This document shows positions 1 to 13,477 of a stretch of DNA of 64,000 nt, one piece after another (positions within the stretch are counted from its first letter, which is position 1; each line of letters starts with the position of its first letter). The position numbers and the translations under genes were made by a program. Source of the stretch: Mammaliicoccus lentus (GTDB lineage Bacteria > Bacillota > Bacilli > Staphylococcales > Staphylococcaceae). Location: NCBI RefSeq assembly GCF_002902755.1, contig NZ_PPRS01000006.1, positions 62,001 through 126,000 of the forward strand, given 5' to 3'. Under the pieces are notes generated by a model, which saw only the letters and a list, made by a program, of their open reading frames with translations, searched no databases and was not told the origin of the DNA.

Positions 1-1216
1 TACCCATCCATTTATCTAAACCACTTTCTGTAATAGCTGATGCTACAGCTAAACCACCACCAAATAGTAATAAAATTCCCCATGGTAAGTCTTTTGCAAT
101 AGACCAATCTAAAATTCGAGCAAATTTTCTTTTTGCGGGCACTAAGAATAATAATACCGCAACGAACATTGAAATCGTTCCATCTTTAACAAGCTCTGTA
201 AATGTAAATTGTGAAAGTAAAAATTCTCTTGATACCCATAAAAATGCTGCTAAACAGAATAATGTTAACACGATTTTTTCTTCATAAGTTGTCTTACCTA
301 AAGCTTTCAATTCTTTTGTAATTATTTCTTTACCTCCTGGTAGCTCCTTCATATCGTGTTTAAATTTCACAAAGTTTAAATACGCCCATGTAATAGCTAA
401 TAAAATAATAACTACTGGTACACCCATAACCATCCATTGGGCAAAACTAATTTCTTCTCCAAATATTTTCTCATATTGTCCTTTTAAAATAATTAACGGT
501 GGTGTACCAATTAAAGTACCTAAACCACCAATTGTACCGGCATACCCGATACCTAAAACAAGCGATTTTTCAAATTGTGATAAATGATGTTCTTTAGAAT
601 CATCAGTTGTTAATTCATGTGCTTCCTTAATAATAGCTAAACCAATTGGAATCATGATCATTACTGCTGCTGTATTAGACACAAACATCGATAAAGCACC
701 AGTAGCAATCATAAATCCTAATAAAATTCGCCCTGTACTTGTCCCGATACTTTTAATGATAACAAGTGCAATCCTTGTATGTAAGTTCCATCTTTCCATT
801 GCAATAGCAATAATAAATCCACCTAAGAATAAGAATACGATGTCATCCCCATAAGCGCTAGACACTGTTTCGCTATCCATTACGCCCCCTAAAGGAAATA
901 GGAATAAAGGCATTAAACTCGTTGCCGGAATAGGGATAGCTTCTGTAATCCACCAAACTGCAATCCAAAGTGTTACAGCCATAACATAAACCCCTTTTTG
1001 GCTGAGTCCTGGTGGACTAACAAATAATAAGACAATTAAAAATAATAAAGGCCCTAAAATTAATCCTACTAACTGTGCTGTATTATATGCTTTTAACTTT
1101 GGTTCTGGTTCTTTTTGTCCTTTTAATGCATCTGCTGAAAAGAACTTTAACATTTCTTTAGTTCTTCCACTTTCTTTCCAAAGCTTATCGGTAAGTTTAT
1201 TTCCCTTTTCTTTCAT
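1..1216 (-). CDS. sdcS: Sodium/dicarboxylate symporter, SdcS-like (DASS family), 3' end outside window
   Basis: The minus-strand reading frame is open from the ATG at 1216 to the window edge, giving 405 codons; the C-terminus lies outside. From memory SdcS of S. aureus has about 520 residues, so roughly a fifth is missing. The N-terminus is charged and cytosolic (MKEKGNKLTDKLW) and is followed by many hydrophobic segments. The DASS signature SNTAAVMIMIP is present, as are the GTIGGLGTLIGTPP loop and ITEAIPIPATSLMP. Family members import succinate, fumarate and malate with sodium at the cytoplasmic membrane. The RBS is a GGGGG run ahead of the ATG. A cre-like site lies 21 bases upstream of the start, so CcpA control is likely. 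The assignment to DASS is secure; the exact substrate is inferred. Confidence 0.88.
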   Translation of the reverse strand, partial: MKEKGNKLTDKLWKESGRTKEMLKFFSADALKGQKEPEPKLKAYNTAQLVGLILGPLLFLIVLLFVSPPGLSQKGVYVMAVTLWIAVWWITEAIPIPATSLMPLFLFPLGGVMDSETVSSAYGDDIVFLFLGGFIIAIAMERWNLHTRIALVIIKSIGTSTGRILLGFMIATGALSMFVSNTAAVMIMIPIGLAIIKEAHELTTDDSKEHHLSQFEKSLVLGIGYAGTIGGLGTLIGTPPLIILKGQYEKIFGEEISFAQWMVMGVPVVIILLAITWAYLNFVKFKHDMKELPGGKEIITKELKALGKTTYEEKIVLTLFCLAAFLWVSREFLLSQFTFTELVKDGTISMFVAVLLFLVPAKRKFARILDWSIAKDLPWGILLLFGGGLAVASAITESGLDKWMG

Positions 1217-1236
1217 ATATTACTACCCCCTTAAAT

Positions 1237-1250
1237 TGTATTCGTTTACA
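1237..1250. promoter_or_regulatory. Probable cre (CcpA) site upstream of sdcS
   Basis: TGTATTCGTTTACA matches the cre consensus TGWAANCGNTNWCA at 13 of 14 positions on either strand. It lies between 21 and 34 bases upstream of the sdcS start codon, a roadblock position. Catabolite repression of a dicarboxylate transporter makes biological sense. I could not place the -10 and -35 boxes in the very AT-rich DNA upstream. Confidence 0.6.
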
Positions 1251-1357
1251 TTTTAACAAATATTACTTCTTTAGAATACTATTTTTATTAAATTATTATA
1301 ATATTTATGCTTTTTATATATACGGAAGTATAAAATTATATATATATTTATAAAAAA

Positions 1358-1517
1358 GAGTGGGCCAGAAATCTCATTTTATTAAAAAGATTTCGTAGTC
1401 CCACCTCGGCAAGAATGACTGGGGTTGAAAAAGCTTGATATAAGTGCATTTTCAAACCAGTCAGCTACTGCCATTATAATGAATCGAGGCTGGGGCGTGT
1501 ATATATGCCCCAGCCTC
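1358..1517. repeat. Staphylococcal-type intergenic repeat, copy 1 (two hairpins)
   Basis: This 160-base element fills most of the 325-base gap between sdcS and the small ORF after pyrE. It begins with GAGTGGGCCAGAAATCT and a partner AGATTT...GTCCCAC. A CCAGTCAGCTACTGCCA block follows. It ends in a perfect 11-base-pair hairpin, GAGGCTGGGGC with GCCCCAGCCTC, at 1486-1517. The same layout recurs at 47794-47956. The final hairpin may also end transcription from the pyr operon, although no good T run follows on the minus strand. Nothing else is visible in the gap apart from the cre-like site. Confidence 0.65.
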
Positions 1518-1541
1518 AGAAATAGCTATAATTTAAATTTT

Positions 1542-1820
1542 TTAATTGTTTTGTTCTTTTGTATTAAAGAATCCGTTCTTCTCTAGTTCTTTTTTTATAC
1601 TTTTGAAAATGTTTTTATCGTCTAAATCGTATCTTCTATCTCTGTCTACATTTGTATTATTTGTATAGCCGGTTCTTTCTTTAAAATTATCGTCTCTTAC
1701 TTTTGAATGCTCAAAGTCCGCCGGTTTGTTAGAATCTTTTTTAAGAAAATCATTAATGTGTCCCCATTTTTTAATCTGCTCACGTTCTTCTTCAGCAGTT
1801 AAACGATGTTCACTTTCCAT
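1542..1820 (-). CDS. Small charged hypothetical protein at the end of the pyr operon
   Basis: This 92-residue ORF starts 28 bases after the pyrE stop, behind an AAGGGGG ribosome binding site. It runs in the pyr direction with no terminator in between, so it is probably the last gene of the operon. The product is very hydrophilic, rich in Lys, Asp, Glu and Asn. It contains KKWGHINDFLKK, a run of basic and acidic residues (NVDRDRRYDLDDKN), and a C-terminal helix (SIKKELEKNGFF). It has no signal peptide, membrane segment, cysteine pair or motif that I recognise. It is probably a soluble cytosolic protein. A link to pyrimidine metabolism would rest on position alone. The repeat element at 1358-1517 lies just downstream. 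Confidence 0.6.
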   Translation of the reverse strand: MESEHRLTAEEEREQIKKWGHINDFLKKDSNKPADFEHSKVRDDNFKERTGYTNNTNVDRDRRYDLDDKNIFKSIKKELEKNGFFNTKEQNN

Positions 1821-1848
1821 AAAATACGGCCCCCTTTATATGAGTTCA

Positions 1849-2457
1849 TTATAAAGTATCTTTCCATTCTTTTAAAGTTTTAATATCTTTATTTTCTATA
1901 AATCCTTCTTTTTCTGCCACAGTTACAAGTTCATCATAGTTTGATAAAGTGTAAAATGGAACATTAATTTTGTTAAATGCTTCTTCTGCTTTGGAAATAC
2001 CATATGTAAATATTGCGAATACACCTAAAACTTCAGCGCCATCTTCTAATAATGCTTCTACTGCATTGATTGAAGAACCACCTGTAGAAATTAAATCTTC
2101 AATGACAACAACTTTTTTTCCTTTGCTTGAAGCACCTTCAATTTGATTACCTTTACCATGCCCTTTGCTTTTTGATCTTACATAACTCATAGGTAGCTTC
2201 ATATCATCGGCGATAAATGCAGCATGAGGTATGCCAGCTGTTGCAGTCCCTGAAATAATTTCTACTTCATTAGCATGTTCTTTTATTAAATTAATTAAAC
2301 TTTTATAAATGTCTTCTCTTATTTCAGGGTAAGCTAACGTGACTCTGTTATCACAGTATATTGGCGATTTAATGCCTGAACTCCAAGTATAAGGATCATC
2401 TGGTGAAAGTGTAACCGCCTTTATCTTTAATAATGATTGTGCAATATTTGAAGTCAT
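1849..2457 (-). CDS. pyrE: Orotate phosphoribosyltransferase
   Basis: Converts orotate and PRPP to OMP, the fifth step of UMP synthesis, in the cytosol. The protein (202 aa) has the type I PRTase fold. The PRPP loop [14 protein letters not shown] is clear, as are [15 protein letters not shown] for orotate and the flexible-loop region [18 protein letters not shown]. An upstream in-frame ATG at 2475 would add six residues, but AAAGGA is spaced properly for the ATG at 2457, and [12 protein letters not shown] lines up with known staphylococcal PyrE starts. The gene begins six bases after the pyrF stop codon. It is penultimate in the pyr operon and shares PyrR control. Confidence 0.96.
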   Translation of the reverse strand: MTSNIAQSLLKIKAVTLSPDDPYTWSSGIKSPIYCDNRVTLAYPEIREDIYKSLINLIKEHANEVEIISGTATAGIPHAAFIADDMKLPMSYVRSKSKGHGKGNQIEGASSKGKKVVVIEDLISTGGSSINAVEALLEDGAEVLGVFAIFTYGISKAEEAFNKINVPFYTLSNYDELVTVAEKEGFIENKDIKTLKEWKDTL

Positions 2458-2462
2458 GTTCA

Positions 2463-3155
2463 TTATCCTTTCCATCTTTGTAATATTTCGTGATATCTTT
2501 CCACTGGATTCGTATGTTGTGTAATTGAACGGCCTACAACAATATGTGTTGAACCAAGATTTTTCGCTTCTTCTGGAGTTGTAACACGTTGTTGATCATG
2601 CGTTTTATCCGTTTCTAATCGTATTCCCGGTGTTACTTTCAAGAATTCTTTACCAAGAGTTTCTTTTAATATTTTAGATTCTAATGGTGAACATACGACC
2701 CCATCTAAACCAGCATCTTTAGTATTTTTAGCATAATGAACAACTGAGTCTTCTATAGATGTTTGGATATTTTGTTCTTTCTGCATTTGTTCTTCAGTAG
2801 TAGAAGTAAGTTGCGTTACAGCTATTAATTTTGCGTTAGGATTCGTAGATTTCAGGCCTTTTAAACCAGATTTCATCATTTCTATGCCACCTGCTGCATG
2901 CACATTAATAAGATCTATATTAAATTTTCCTAATCCCGCCAATGCACTTTGTACAGTATTTGGTATATCATGTAGCTTTAAATCTAAAAATATGTCGTGT
3001 CCTCTATCCTTAATTGCTTTAATTGTATCAGGACCATTTTGTAAAAATAGTTCCATTCCAATTTTCACAAATAGTGGTTCATCAAATAAGTCTAAAAAAT
3101 TTTCTACTTCTTTCAGCGTTGCAAAATCCAATGCAATAATTGGTGTATCTTTCAT
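2463..3155 (-). CDS. pyrF: Orotidine 5'-phosphate decarboxylase
   Basis: Decarboxylates OMP to UMP, the last step of the pathway. The 230-residue length is normal. The catalytic Lys-Asp network is visible in [13 protein letters not shown], the N-terminal substrate aspartate in IIALDF, and the phosphate-binding end in VTPGIRLE and HIVVGRSIT. The TIM-barrel protein acts as a cytosolic dimer. The start codon directly follows the pyrD stop (no gap), which suggests translational coupling inside the operon. Nothing unusual was seen. Confidence 0.97.
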   Translation of the reverse strand: MKDTPIIALDFATLKEVENFLDLFDEPLFVKIGMELFLQNGPDTIKAIKDRGHDIFLDLKLHDIPNTVQSALAGLGKFNIDLINVHAAGGIEMMKSGLKGLKSTNPNAKLIAVTQLTSTTEEQMQKEQNIQTSIEDSVVHYAKNTKDAGLDGVVCSPLESKILKETLGKEFLKVTPGIRLETDKTHDQQRVTTPEEAKNLGSTHIVVGRSITQHTNPVERYHEILQRWKG

Positions 3156-4837
<1,682 letters not shown>

Positions 4838-4849
4838 TGTGATCCCCCT

Positions 4850-7800
4850 CTACATTTGGTCAGTTTTAAATGTCATACTGTCAATTACATCTGCTAATGC
4901 GTTTGCAGTATCAAGTGACGTTAAACAAGGAATGCCGTTCTCTACCGATTCTCTCCGAATTTGGAAACCATCTCTTTCATAAATTTTTCCTTTAGTCATT
5001 GTATTAACGACTAATTGTACTTCGCCTTTTTGAATAACAGATAGCAAATCATGTTCTCCACCAATTTTTCCTACAGTATAAGTTGGTATATTTTTTTCTT
5101 GGAAATATTTTGATGTTCCTTCAGTTGCAAAAATTCTATAACCTATTTCATGGAATCGTTTTGCAATAATGTAAGCTTCTTCTTTATCTTTATCACTTAC
5201 AGTAAACAGTGCTGTACCTTGATCTTGTACTTTTAATCCGCTTGCCGTTAAACCTTTATATAATGCTTTTTCTAGCGTTAGGTCTTTCCCCATTACTTCA
5301 CCTGTTGATTTCATTTCAGGTCCTAAAGTAATATCTACATTTTTCAATTTACTAAAACTGAATACTGGTGCTTTTACATACACGCCTTCTTTGTAAGGAA
5401 CTAATCCGTTTTCATATCCTTGTTCTTTTAAAGATATATTTGTAATTGCTTTTGTAGCTAACTTAGCCATTGGAATGCCCGTTATTTTACTTAAAAATGG
5501 CACAGTTCTACTTGCTCTAGGATTAACTTCAAGTACGAAGACTTCACCTTTAGATAAAACAAACTGAATATTGATTAAACCGATAATGTTTAGCCCTTTA
5601 GCTAATTTAGTCGTATAGTCTACTAACATATTAATTTCTTCATCTGTTAAAGTTTGTGGTGGATAAACTGCTATAGAATCTCCTGAGTGAACGCCAGCTC
5701 TTTCAATATGTTCCATGATTCCTGGTATAACAACTGTTTCCCCGTCTGATATTGCATCTACTTCTATTTCTTTACCTGTTAAATATCTATCTATCAGTAC
5801 TGGGTGTTCGGGGCTTGCTTTAACAGCTTGCTCCATATAATTTCGTAGTTCCGCTTCAGCGTATACGATTTCCATTGCTCTACCACCTAGTACATATGAA
5901 GGTCTCACAACGACAGGGTAACCAATTTCATTCGCATTTTTTATTGCTTCTTCTACAGATGTTGCAGTTTTTCCTAATGGTTGTGGTACATTTATTTTTT
6001 GTAATAAAGCTTCGAATTCTTTTCTATCTTCTGCTCTATTTAAGTCCTCTAAAGAAGTACCAAGTATTTTAATGCCCTTTTCAGAAAGTTTATCAGCTAA
6101 ATTAATCGCAGTTTGACCTCCGAATTGAACAACTACTCCAATTGGTTCTTCATGATTAATAATACTCATAACATCTTCTTCTGTTAAAGGTTCAAAATAT
6201 AGTTTGTCTGAAATTGAGAAATCAGTCGAAACAGTTTCTGGATTATTATTTATAATTATAGCCTCATATCCAGCTTCTTGTATCGCCCATACTGCATGAA
6301 CTGTTGCATAATCAAATTCTACTCCTTGGCCGATTCTTATTGGACCAGAACCTAGAACGATAATTTTTTCCTTCTCCGATACTATTGATTCATTTTCTTC
6401 TTCATAAGTGCCATAAAAATATGGTGTTTCAGATTCAAACTCAGCTGCACACGTATCGACAGTTTTATAAACTGGATTGATTTGATGTTGTTGCCTTAAA
6501 TCATAAATTTCACGTTCAGATTGTTCCCATCTATGCGCAATCACTTTGTCACTAAATCCATACTGTTTAGCCCACATTAAACATTCTAAATTTCCTTTAT
6601 TTTCTTTAAGTTCATGTTCTATCTCAATAATGTGTTTAAATTTATTTAAGAAAAAGTAGTCAATTTCAGTTAGTTCATGAATTCTTTCTAACGATGTTCC
6701 TCTTCTAATTGCTTCTCCAATGAAGAAAAGTCTTTCATCATCTTGTGCTTTAATTCTTTCTTCTATAAAGTTTAGTTCAAATTCATCTCCATTAGGTAAT
6801 CCTAAATGATGTACGCCATATTCTAATGAGCGAATTGCTTTTAAAAGCGATTCTTCATAAGTTCTTCCAATAGCCATAACTTCTCCAGTTGCTTTCATCT
6901 GTGTACCTAAATGTCTTTCACCTTTGTCGAATTTATCAAAAGGAAATCTAGGTATTTTAGAAACAACATAGTCTAAAGCAGGCTCAAATGCTGCATATGA
7001 CGTGCCTGTAACAGGATTCAGCATTTCATCTAATGTCATACCAACTGCAATTTTAGCTGCCAATTTAGCAATCGGATACCCCGTTGCTTTTGAAGCTAAA
7101 GCAGAGGATCTAGATACACGTGGATTAACCTCGATGATATAATAATTTAAAGAATGTGGATCAAGGGCTAATTGTACATTACATCCACCTTCTATTTTTA
7201 AAGCTCTAATAATTTTTAATGAAACATCTCTTAACATTTGGTACTCAACATCTGATAATGTTTGGCTTGGTGCCACCACGATTGAATCTCCAGTATGTAT
7301 ACCAACAGGGTCAATATTTTCCATGTTACACACAACAATGGCATTATCATTTTTATCTCGCATTACTTCATATTCAATTTCTTTATATCCAGCTATTGAT
7401 TTTTCAATTAAACATTGAGTTACAGGACTATATTTTAAACCGTTCTGAACAACTTCTCTTAATTCAGTCTCATCATTACAAATTCCCCCACCTGTTCCAC
7501 CCATCGTAAATGCTGGGCGAACAATTAAAGGATAACCTACTTTATTCGCAAATTGGATGGCGGCGTCTAGATCATTTACAATATCACTTTCCGGTACTGG
7601 CTCATTTAATTCATTCATTAAATTACGGAATAAATCACGGTCTTCTGCTTGAGCGATGGAAGATAATTGCGTACCTAACAAACGAACATTATTTTCTTCA
7701 AGTACACCATTTTCATGTAGTTCAATTGCCATATTTAAACCTGTTTGACCGCCTAATGTTGGTAATAGTGCATCTGGTTGTTCTTTTCTTATAATTCTAC

Positions 7801-8023
7801 TAACAAAATCCAATGTTAAAGGTTCGATGTATACTGTATCTGCAATTTCTGTATCAGTCATAATCGTGGCTGGGTTAGAGTTAACAAGTATGACTTTATA
7901 TCCTTCTTCTTTTAGAGCTAGACAAGCTTGTGTACCTGCATAATCAAATTCAGCTGCTTGTCCTATAATGATTGGACCTGAACCGATAACTAAGATGGAT
8001 TTTATATCTGTTTGTTTAGGCAT
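4850..8023 (-). CDS. carB: Carbamoyl phosphate synthase, large subunit
   Basis: Makes carbamoyl phosphate from bicarbonate, two ATP and ammonia delivered by CarA. The 1,057 residues contain two homologous ATP-grasp synthase halves. The first begins [21 protein letters not shown] and the second [19 protein letters not shown] near residue 560. An oligomerisation domain lies between them, and an MGS-like allosteric domain ends the protein. It overlaps carA by eight bases. It is the only car locus in the window and sits inside the pyr operon, so it is expected to follow PyrR control. Whether a second, arginine-specific copy exists cannot be seen here. Confidence 0.98.
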   Translation of the reverse strand: MPKQTDIKSILVIGSGPIIIGQAAEFDYAGTQACLALKEEGYKVILVNSNPATIMTDTEIADTVYIEPLTLDFVSRIIRKEQPDALLPTLGGQTGLNMAIELHENGVLEENNVRLLGTQLSSIAQAEDRDLFRNLMNELNEPVPESDIVNDLDAAIQFANKVGYPLIVRPAFTMGGTGGGICNDETELREVVQNGLKYSPVTQCLIEKSIAGYKEIEYEVMRDKNDNAIVVCNMENIDPVGIHTGDSIVVAPSQTLSDVEYQMLRDVSLKIIRALKIEGGCNVQLALDPHSLNYYIIEVNPRVSRSSALASKATGYPIAKLAAKIAVGMTLDEMLNPVTGTSYAAFEPALDYVVSKIPRFPFDKFDKGERHLGTQMKATGEVMAIGRTYEESLLKAIRSLEYGVHHLGLPNGDEFELNFIEERIKAQDDERLFFIGEAIRRGTSLERIHELTEIDYFFLNKFKHIIEIEHELKENKGNLECLMWAKQYGFSDKVIAHRWEQSEREIYDLRQQHQINPVYKTVDTCAAEFESETPYFYGTYEEENESIVSEKEKIIVLGSGPIRIGQGVEFDYATVHAVWAIQEAGYEAIIINNNPETVSTDFSISDKLYFEPLTEEDVMSIINHEEPIGVVVQFGGQTAINLADKLSEKGIKILGTSLEDLNRAEDRKEFEALLQKINVPQPLGKTATSVEEAIKNANEIGYPVVVRPSYVLGGRAMEIVYAEAELRNYMEQAVKASPEHPVLIDRYLTGKEIEVDAISDGETVVIPGIMEHIERAGVHSGDSIAVYPPQTLTDEEINMLVDYTTKLAKGLNIIGLINIQFVLSKGEVFVLEVNPRASRTVPFLSKITGIPMAKLATKAITNISLKEQGYENGLVPYKEGVYVKAPVFSFSKLKNVDITLGPEMKSTGEVMGKDLTLEKALYKGLTASGLKVQDQGTALFTVSDKDKEEAYIIAKRFHEIGYRIFATEGTSKYFQEKNIPTYTVGKIGGEHDLLSVIQKGEVQLVVNTMTKGKIYERDGFQIRRESVENGIPCLTSLDTANALADVIDSMTFKTDQM

Positions 8024-9108
8024 TAATATTACGCTCCTTCTCTTTATGTAATTGAATCATTTCAATAAATTCATCGAATAAATAATTTGAATCATGTGGT
8101 CCTGGAGAAGCTTCCGGATGATATTGTACAGAGAAAGCTGGATATTCTTTATGCTTCAGACCTTCTATTGAACGATCATTTAATGCGATATGTGTAATTT
8201 CTAATTTTGTATTTTTGATTGATTCTTCTTCTATAGCGTAGCCGTGATTTTGACTTGTTAAATCAACTTTTCCAGTACTTAAGTTCATAACAGGATGGTT
8301 AGCACCTCTATGACCAAATTTCATTTTGTAAGAAGTTGCACCTTGTGATAGTGCAAATAATTGATGTCCTAAACATATACCAAAGAATGGTATTTTTCCT
8401 ATAATTGATTGAATCGTATCTAGCGTTTCTTTAACATTCTCTGGATTACCTGGACCATTAGAAACCATCACGCCATCAGGGGCAATATTTAATATTTCTT
8501 CTACAGATGTTTGATATGGTACAACTGTCACATCACAACCTCTTCTATTTAACTCACGTACAATATTTTCTTTTTTACCATAGTCAATCAGTACTACTTT
8601 ATATCCGTCTCCTGTTGAAATATACGGTCTAATAGATGACACTTGCTCAACTTCATCAGTTCTTAACGTATCATTTTTCAATCTGTGAATAACTGTTTCA
8701 ATTTCGTTTTCATTATCTGTAAAACCAGCTTTAAGAACACCGTGGTTTCTAATTTTTCTAGTTAAACTTCTTGTGTCAACACCGGAAATACCTGGAATAT
8801 TATAAAATTTCAAAGTTTCATCTAGTGTTTTACTAGATCTGAAGTTACTCGGTTCTTGACATGCTTCACGAACAACTACACCATTTAAAGTCAGTGTTAA
8901 TGATTCAAAATCATCTCGGTTAAAACCATAATTCCCAATAAGTGGATATGTGAATGTAATAATTTGACCTGTATATGATGGATCTGAAATTGTTTCTTGA
9001 TAACCTGTCATAGCTGTATTAAATACAATTTCTCCTATTGTTAATTCATCTGAACCTAACTTAAACCCTTTATAAATGGTGCCATCTTCAAGAACTAAGT
9101 ATCTTCTA

Positions 9109-9116
<8 letters not shown>
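8016..9116 (-). CDS. carA: Carbamoyl phosphate synthase, small (glutaminase) subunit
   Basis: Hydrolyses glutamine and channels ammonia to CarB. The protein has 366 residues. The N-terminal half is the CPSase small-chain domain ([28 protein letters not shown]). The C-terminal half is a class I glutamine amidotransferase with the nucleophile elbow [12 protein letters not shown] and the histidine-glutamate pair in YHPEASPGP. The start overlaps the pyrC stop by eight bases and the end overlaps carB by eight. This tight packing is typical of the pyr operon. No anomalies were seen. Confidence 0.97.
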
Positions 9117-11294
<2,178 letters not shown>

Positions 11295-11300
11295 CTAGAA

Positions 11301-12602
11301 TTATTTTATTTTCTTGGGTAAAATGAGATTCAGTAAAATACCAACTGTTGCTGCTAATGCCATCCCTTCAATATTCAAATGAATACCGATACCTGTAAAA
11401 TCTAGATGTGCTTTTCCGATTCCTAGTACTAAAATTACTGATGCTATAATTAAATTTCTATTGTTACCAAAGTCAATTTTGTTTTCTACCAACATCCTCA
11501 ATCCACTTGAAGCTATAATTCCGAATAACAGTATCGATACACCGCCCATGACTGGTGTCGGTATAGTGGAAATCATAGCTGTAAACTTTCCAACAAAGCC
11601 TAAAATAAGTGCGAGGACTGCTGCACCTCCTATAACCCATATACTATAAATTTTTGTAATTGCTAGTACACCTATATTTTCTCCGTATGTTGTACTTGGA
11701 GGTCCACCTATAATAGAAGACATCATAGTTGACACGCCATCACCGATTAATGATCGATGTAAACCTGGCTCTTTGAAAAAGTTTTTACCGACAATTTTAT
11801 TAATAACTATTTGATGCCCAATATGTTCACTTACCGTTACAAATACAATCGGTAACATGATTAATATTAATCCCCACTGTAATGAAGGTGTGTAATCATG
11901 AAAAGGCATGTATATGTCTGGTAATTGTAACCATTTCGCTTTTGCTATCGGTTCTAAATCAACAATGCCGTATAGTAATGATGAAATGTAACCTACAATA
12001 ATACCTATCAATACTGGTATGATTGATAAAAATCCTTTAAAGAATACTGAAACAATTATTGTTGTAATCAGTGTAATCAGTGCCACTGTAATATAAACAC
12101 CGCTGTATCCAGTCATTGCGTTTGAATCAGTGTACATTGCCATGTTGACAGCAACTGGCGCTAAACCAAGTCCTATAACCATAATTACTGGTCCTACTAC
12201 AACAGGTGGTAATAAATTCAGCAACCAATCTGTGCCTGTAAGCCTTATAATCAATCCGATGATTACATAAAGGACACCACTCATGAACAAAGCCACTAAC
12301 ATTTCGCCTAGGTCGTGTGATTTAAGACCGACTATAATCGGTGTGATGAACGCGAAACTTGATCCTAAGTATGCAGGTATTTTTCCTTTAGTAATTAGAA
12401 TATAAAGTAATGTTCCAAGCCCCGAAGCGATTAATGCTGCTGAAACAGGTAATCCTGTTAAGAAAGGTACTAATACTGTCGCTCCAAACATTGCAAATAA
12501 GTGCTGTGAACTTAAGAAAAACCATTGAGAAGGTTTTGGTTTCTCATTTACATCTAAAATAGGTTCAACCGTGCGTTCAAACATTTCTTCGTTGTGTGTC
12601 AT
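11301..12602 (-). CDS. pyrP: Uracil permease
   Basis: A 433-residue nucleobase:cation symporter of the NCS2 (UraA/PyrP) family that imports uracil across the cytoplasmic membrane. About a dozen hydrophobic segments are visible. Family motifs include the N-terminal PSQWFFLSSQHLFAMFGATVLVP, the region VTVSEHIGHQIV, and GGPPSTTYGENIGVLAITK. The gene lies 147 bases after pyrR, and that gap holds an attenuator, so uracil import can be tuned separately from pyrR. The RBS AGGAG is well placed ahead of the ATG. Confidence 0.96.
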   Translation of the reverse strand: MTHNEEMFERTVEPILDVNEKPKPSQWFFLSSQHLFAMFGATVLVPFLTGLPVSAALIASGLGTLLYILITKGKIPAYLGSSFAFITPIIVGLKSHDLGEMLVALFMSGVLYVIIGLIIRLTGTDWLLNLLPPVVVGPVIMVIGLGLAPVAVNMAMYTDSNAMTGYSGVYITVALITLITTIIVSVFFKGFLSIIPVLIGIIVGYISSLLYGIVDLEPIAKAKWLQLPDIYMPFHDYTPSLQWGLILIMLPIVFVTVSEHIGHQIVINKIVGKNFFKEPGLHRSLIGDGVSTMMSSIIGGPPSTTYGENIGVLAITKIYSIWVIGGAAVLALILGFVGKFTAMISTIPTPVMGGVSILLFGIIASSGLRMLVENKIDFGNNRNLIIASVILVLGIGKAHLDFTGIGIHLNIEGMALAATVGILLNLILPKKIK

Positions 12603-12625
12603 TTTTCATTCTCCTATTCAAAAAA

Positions 12626-12656
12626 AGATCCCTTTACAAGATATGCAAAGGGATCT
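12626..12656 (-). terminator. Attenuator terminator between pyrR and pyrP
   Basis: On the minus strand AGATCCCTTT pairs with AAAGGGATCT across an 11-base loop and is followed by seven T residues. This is a classic Rho-independent terminator 23 bases ahead of pyrP. Part of its 5' arm, CCTTTGC, can instead pair with GCAAAGG at 12712-12718, which would be the antiterminator. Confidence 0.88.
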
Positions 12657-12711
12657 ATGTATACAGTTATACCTATACAAATATATACAGGTAGACTGTT
12701 ACAAAAACGCT

Positions 12712-12733
12712 CCTTTGCCAGTATCTCGTACTG
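12712..12733 (-). promoter_or_regulatory. Degenerate PyrR-loop and antiterminator segment, pyrR-pyrP leader
   Basis: On the minus strand the hairpin CAGTA-CGAGA-TACTG (12719-12733) is followed directly by GCAAAGG (12712-12718), the 5' strand of the likely antiterminator. It holds the place where a PyrR binding loop should be. The sequence does not match the consensus ARUCCNGNGAGGYU: only AGT, GAG and CT remain. PyrR response at this second attenuator is therefore inferred from architecture. Confidence 0.55.
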
Positions 12734-12749
12734 ATTTAAAAGGAATTAT

Positions 12750-13271
12750 TTAATTTAATGTTACTGCTGTTTTATCGTCAATTTCTTCTAGTTCTACTAC
12801 TATTGATTCGTTAGAAGCAGTTGGTACGTTTTTACCAACGTAATCTGCTCTAATAGGCAACTCTCTATGACCTCTATCTACCAATGTAGCTAAGCTGATT
12901 TTTCGTGGTCGTGCATGGTCTAATATAGCATCAAGTGAAGCTCTAACAGTGCGACCTGTGTATAACACGTCATCGACGATAATAACATGTTTATCATTAA
13001 TATCTACTTCGATATCAAATGATTTCACTTTAATTTGACTATGTTCTACATCATCTCGGTAATGTGTGACATCAATCTCGCCAGTTGGCACTTGCACATC
13101 TTCTATAGATTTGATTTTCTTTTCAATTCTATTTGCTAAGTGTACGCCTCTAGTTTTCACACCTAATAATACAATATCTTTCGTGCCTTTGTTTTTCTCT
13201 AAAATCTCATGTGACATTCTCGTCAAAGCACGATTGATTGCTGCATCATCCATAATCATTCTTTCAGCCAT
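12750..13271 (-). CDS. pyrR: PyrR bifunctional attenuation protein / uracil phosphoribosyltransferase
   Basis: PyrR binds the pyr leader RNA when UMP is high and promotes termination; it also has weak UPRTase activity. With the start at 13271 there are 173 residues. The PRPP loop [20 protein letters not shown] is intact, and basic residues for RNA binding are present ([21 protein letters not shown]). The upstream TTG at 13277 would be too close to GGAG, so ATG 13271 (MAERMIM) is preferred. It is the first gene of the operon, behind its own attenuator and the strong promoter at 13416-13444. Confidence 0.96.
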   Translation of the reverse strand: MAERMIMDDAAINRALTRMSHEILEKNKGTKDIVLLGVKTRGVHLANRIEKKIKSIEDVQVPTGEIDVTHYRDDVEHSQIKVKSFDIEVDINDKHVIIVDDVLYTGRTVRASLDAILDHARPRKISLATLVDRGHRELPIRADYVGKNVPTASNESIVVELEEIDDKTAVTLN

Positions 13272-13294
13272 ATTCAATCTCCTTCCACAACAAA

Positions 13295-13324
13295 ATACTC
13301 ATGTCTTTAAGAAGACATGAGTAT
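13295..13324 (-). terminator. pyr operon leader attenuator terminator
   Basis: A perfect 13-base-pair hairpin (ATACTCATGTCTT with AAGACATGAGTAT, loop of four) followed by TTTT on the minus strand, 23 bases ahead of the pyrR start codon. Its 5' arm plus loop, ATGTCTTCT, can alternatively pair with AGAAGACAT at 13361-13369 to form the antiterminator. Confidence 0.9.
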
Positions 13325-13360
13325 ATACTGGTACCTTTAAAAAGGTCCACACGCACATAT

Positions 13361-13384
13361 ATGTCTTCTCAGCCTCTCAGGACT
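13361..13384 (-). promoter_or_regulatory. PyrR binding loop and antiterminator strand in pyr leader
   Basis: Minus-strand AGTCCTGAGAGGCT (13371-13384) matches every position of the PyrR loop consensus ARUCCNGNGAGGYU. The next bases, GAGAAGACAT, include the antiterminator strand complementary to the terminator at 13295-13324. PyrR with UMP would stabilise the loop, block antitermination and switch off the operon. Confidence 0.92.
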
Positions 13385-13415
13385 GTCTGTTAAAGACGAT
13401 TTAATTGTTAAAACT

Positions 13416-13444
13416 ATAATATCGTTTTTCTAGTATATTGTCAA
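13416..13444 (-). promoter_or_regulatory. pyr operon promoter (SigA type)
   Basis: The -35 box TTGACA (13439-13444) is perfect and the -10 box TATTAT (13416-13421) matches five of six, with a 17-base spacer. The start of transcription would fall near 13409, about 25 bases before the PyrR loop. Confidence 0.85.
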
Positions 13445-13477
13445 AGTATATCTGAAATTAAACTAGTATTATTACAA

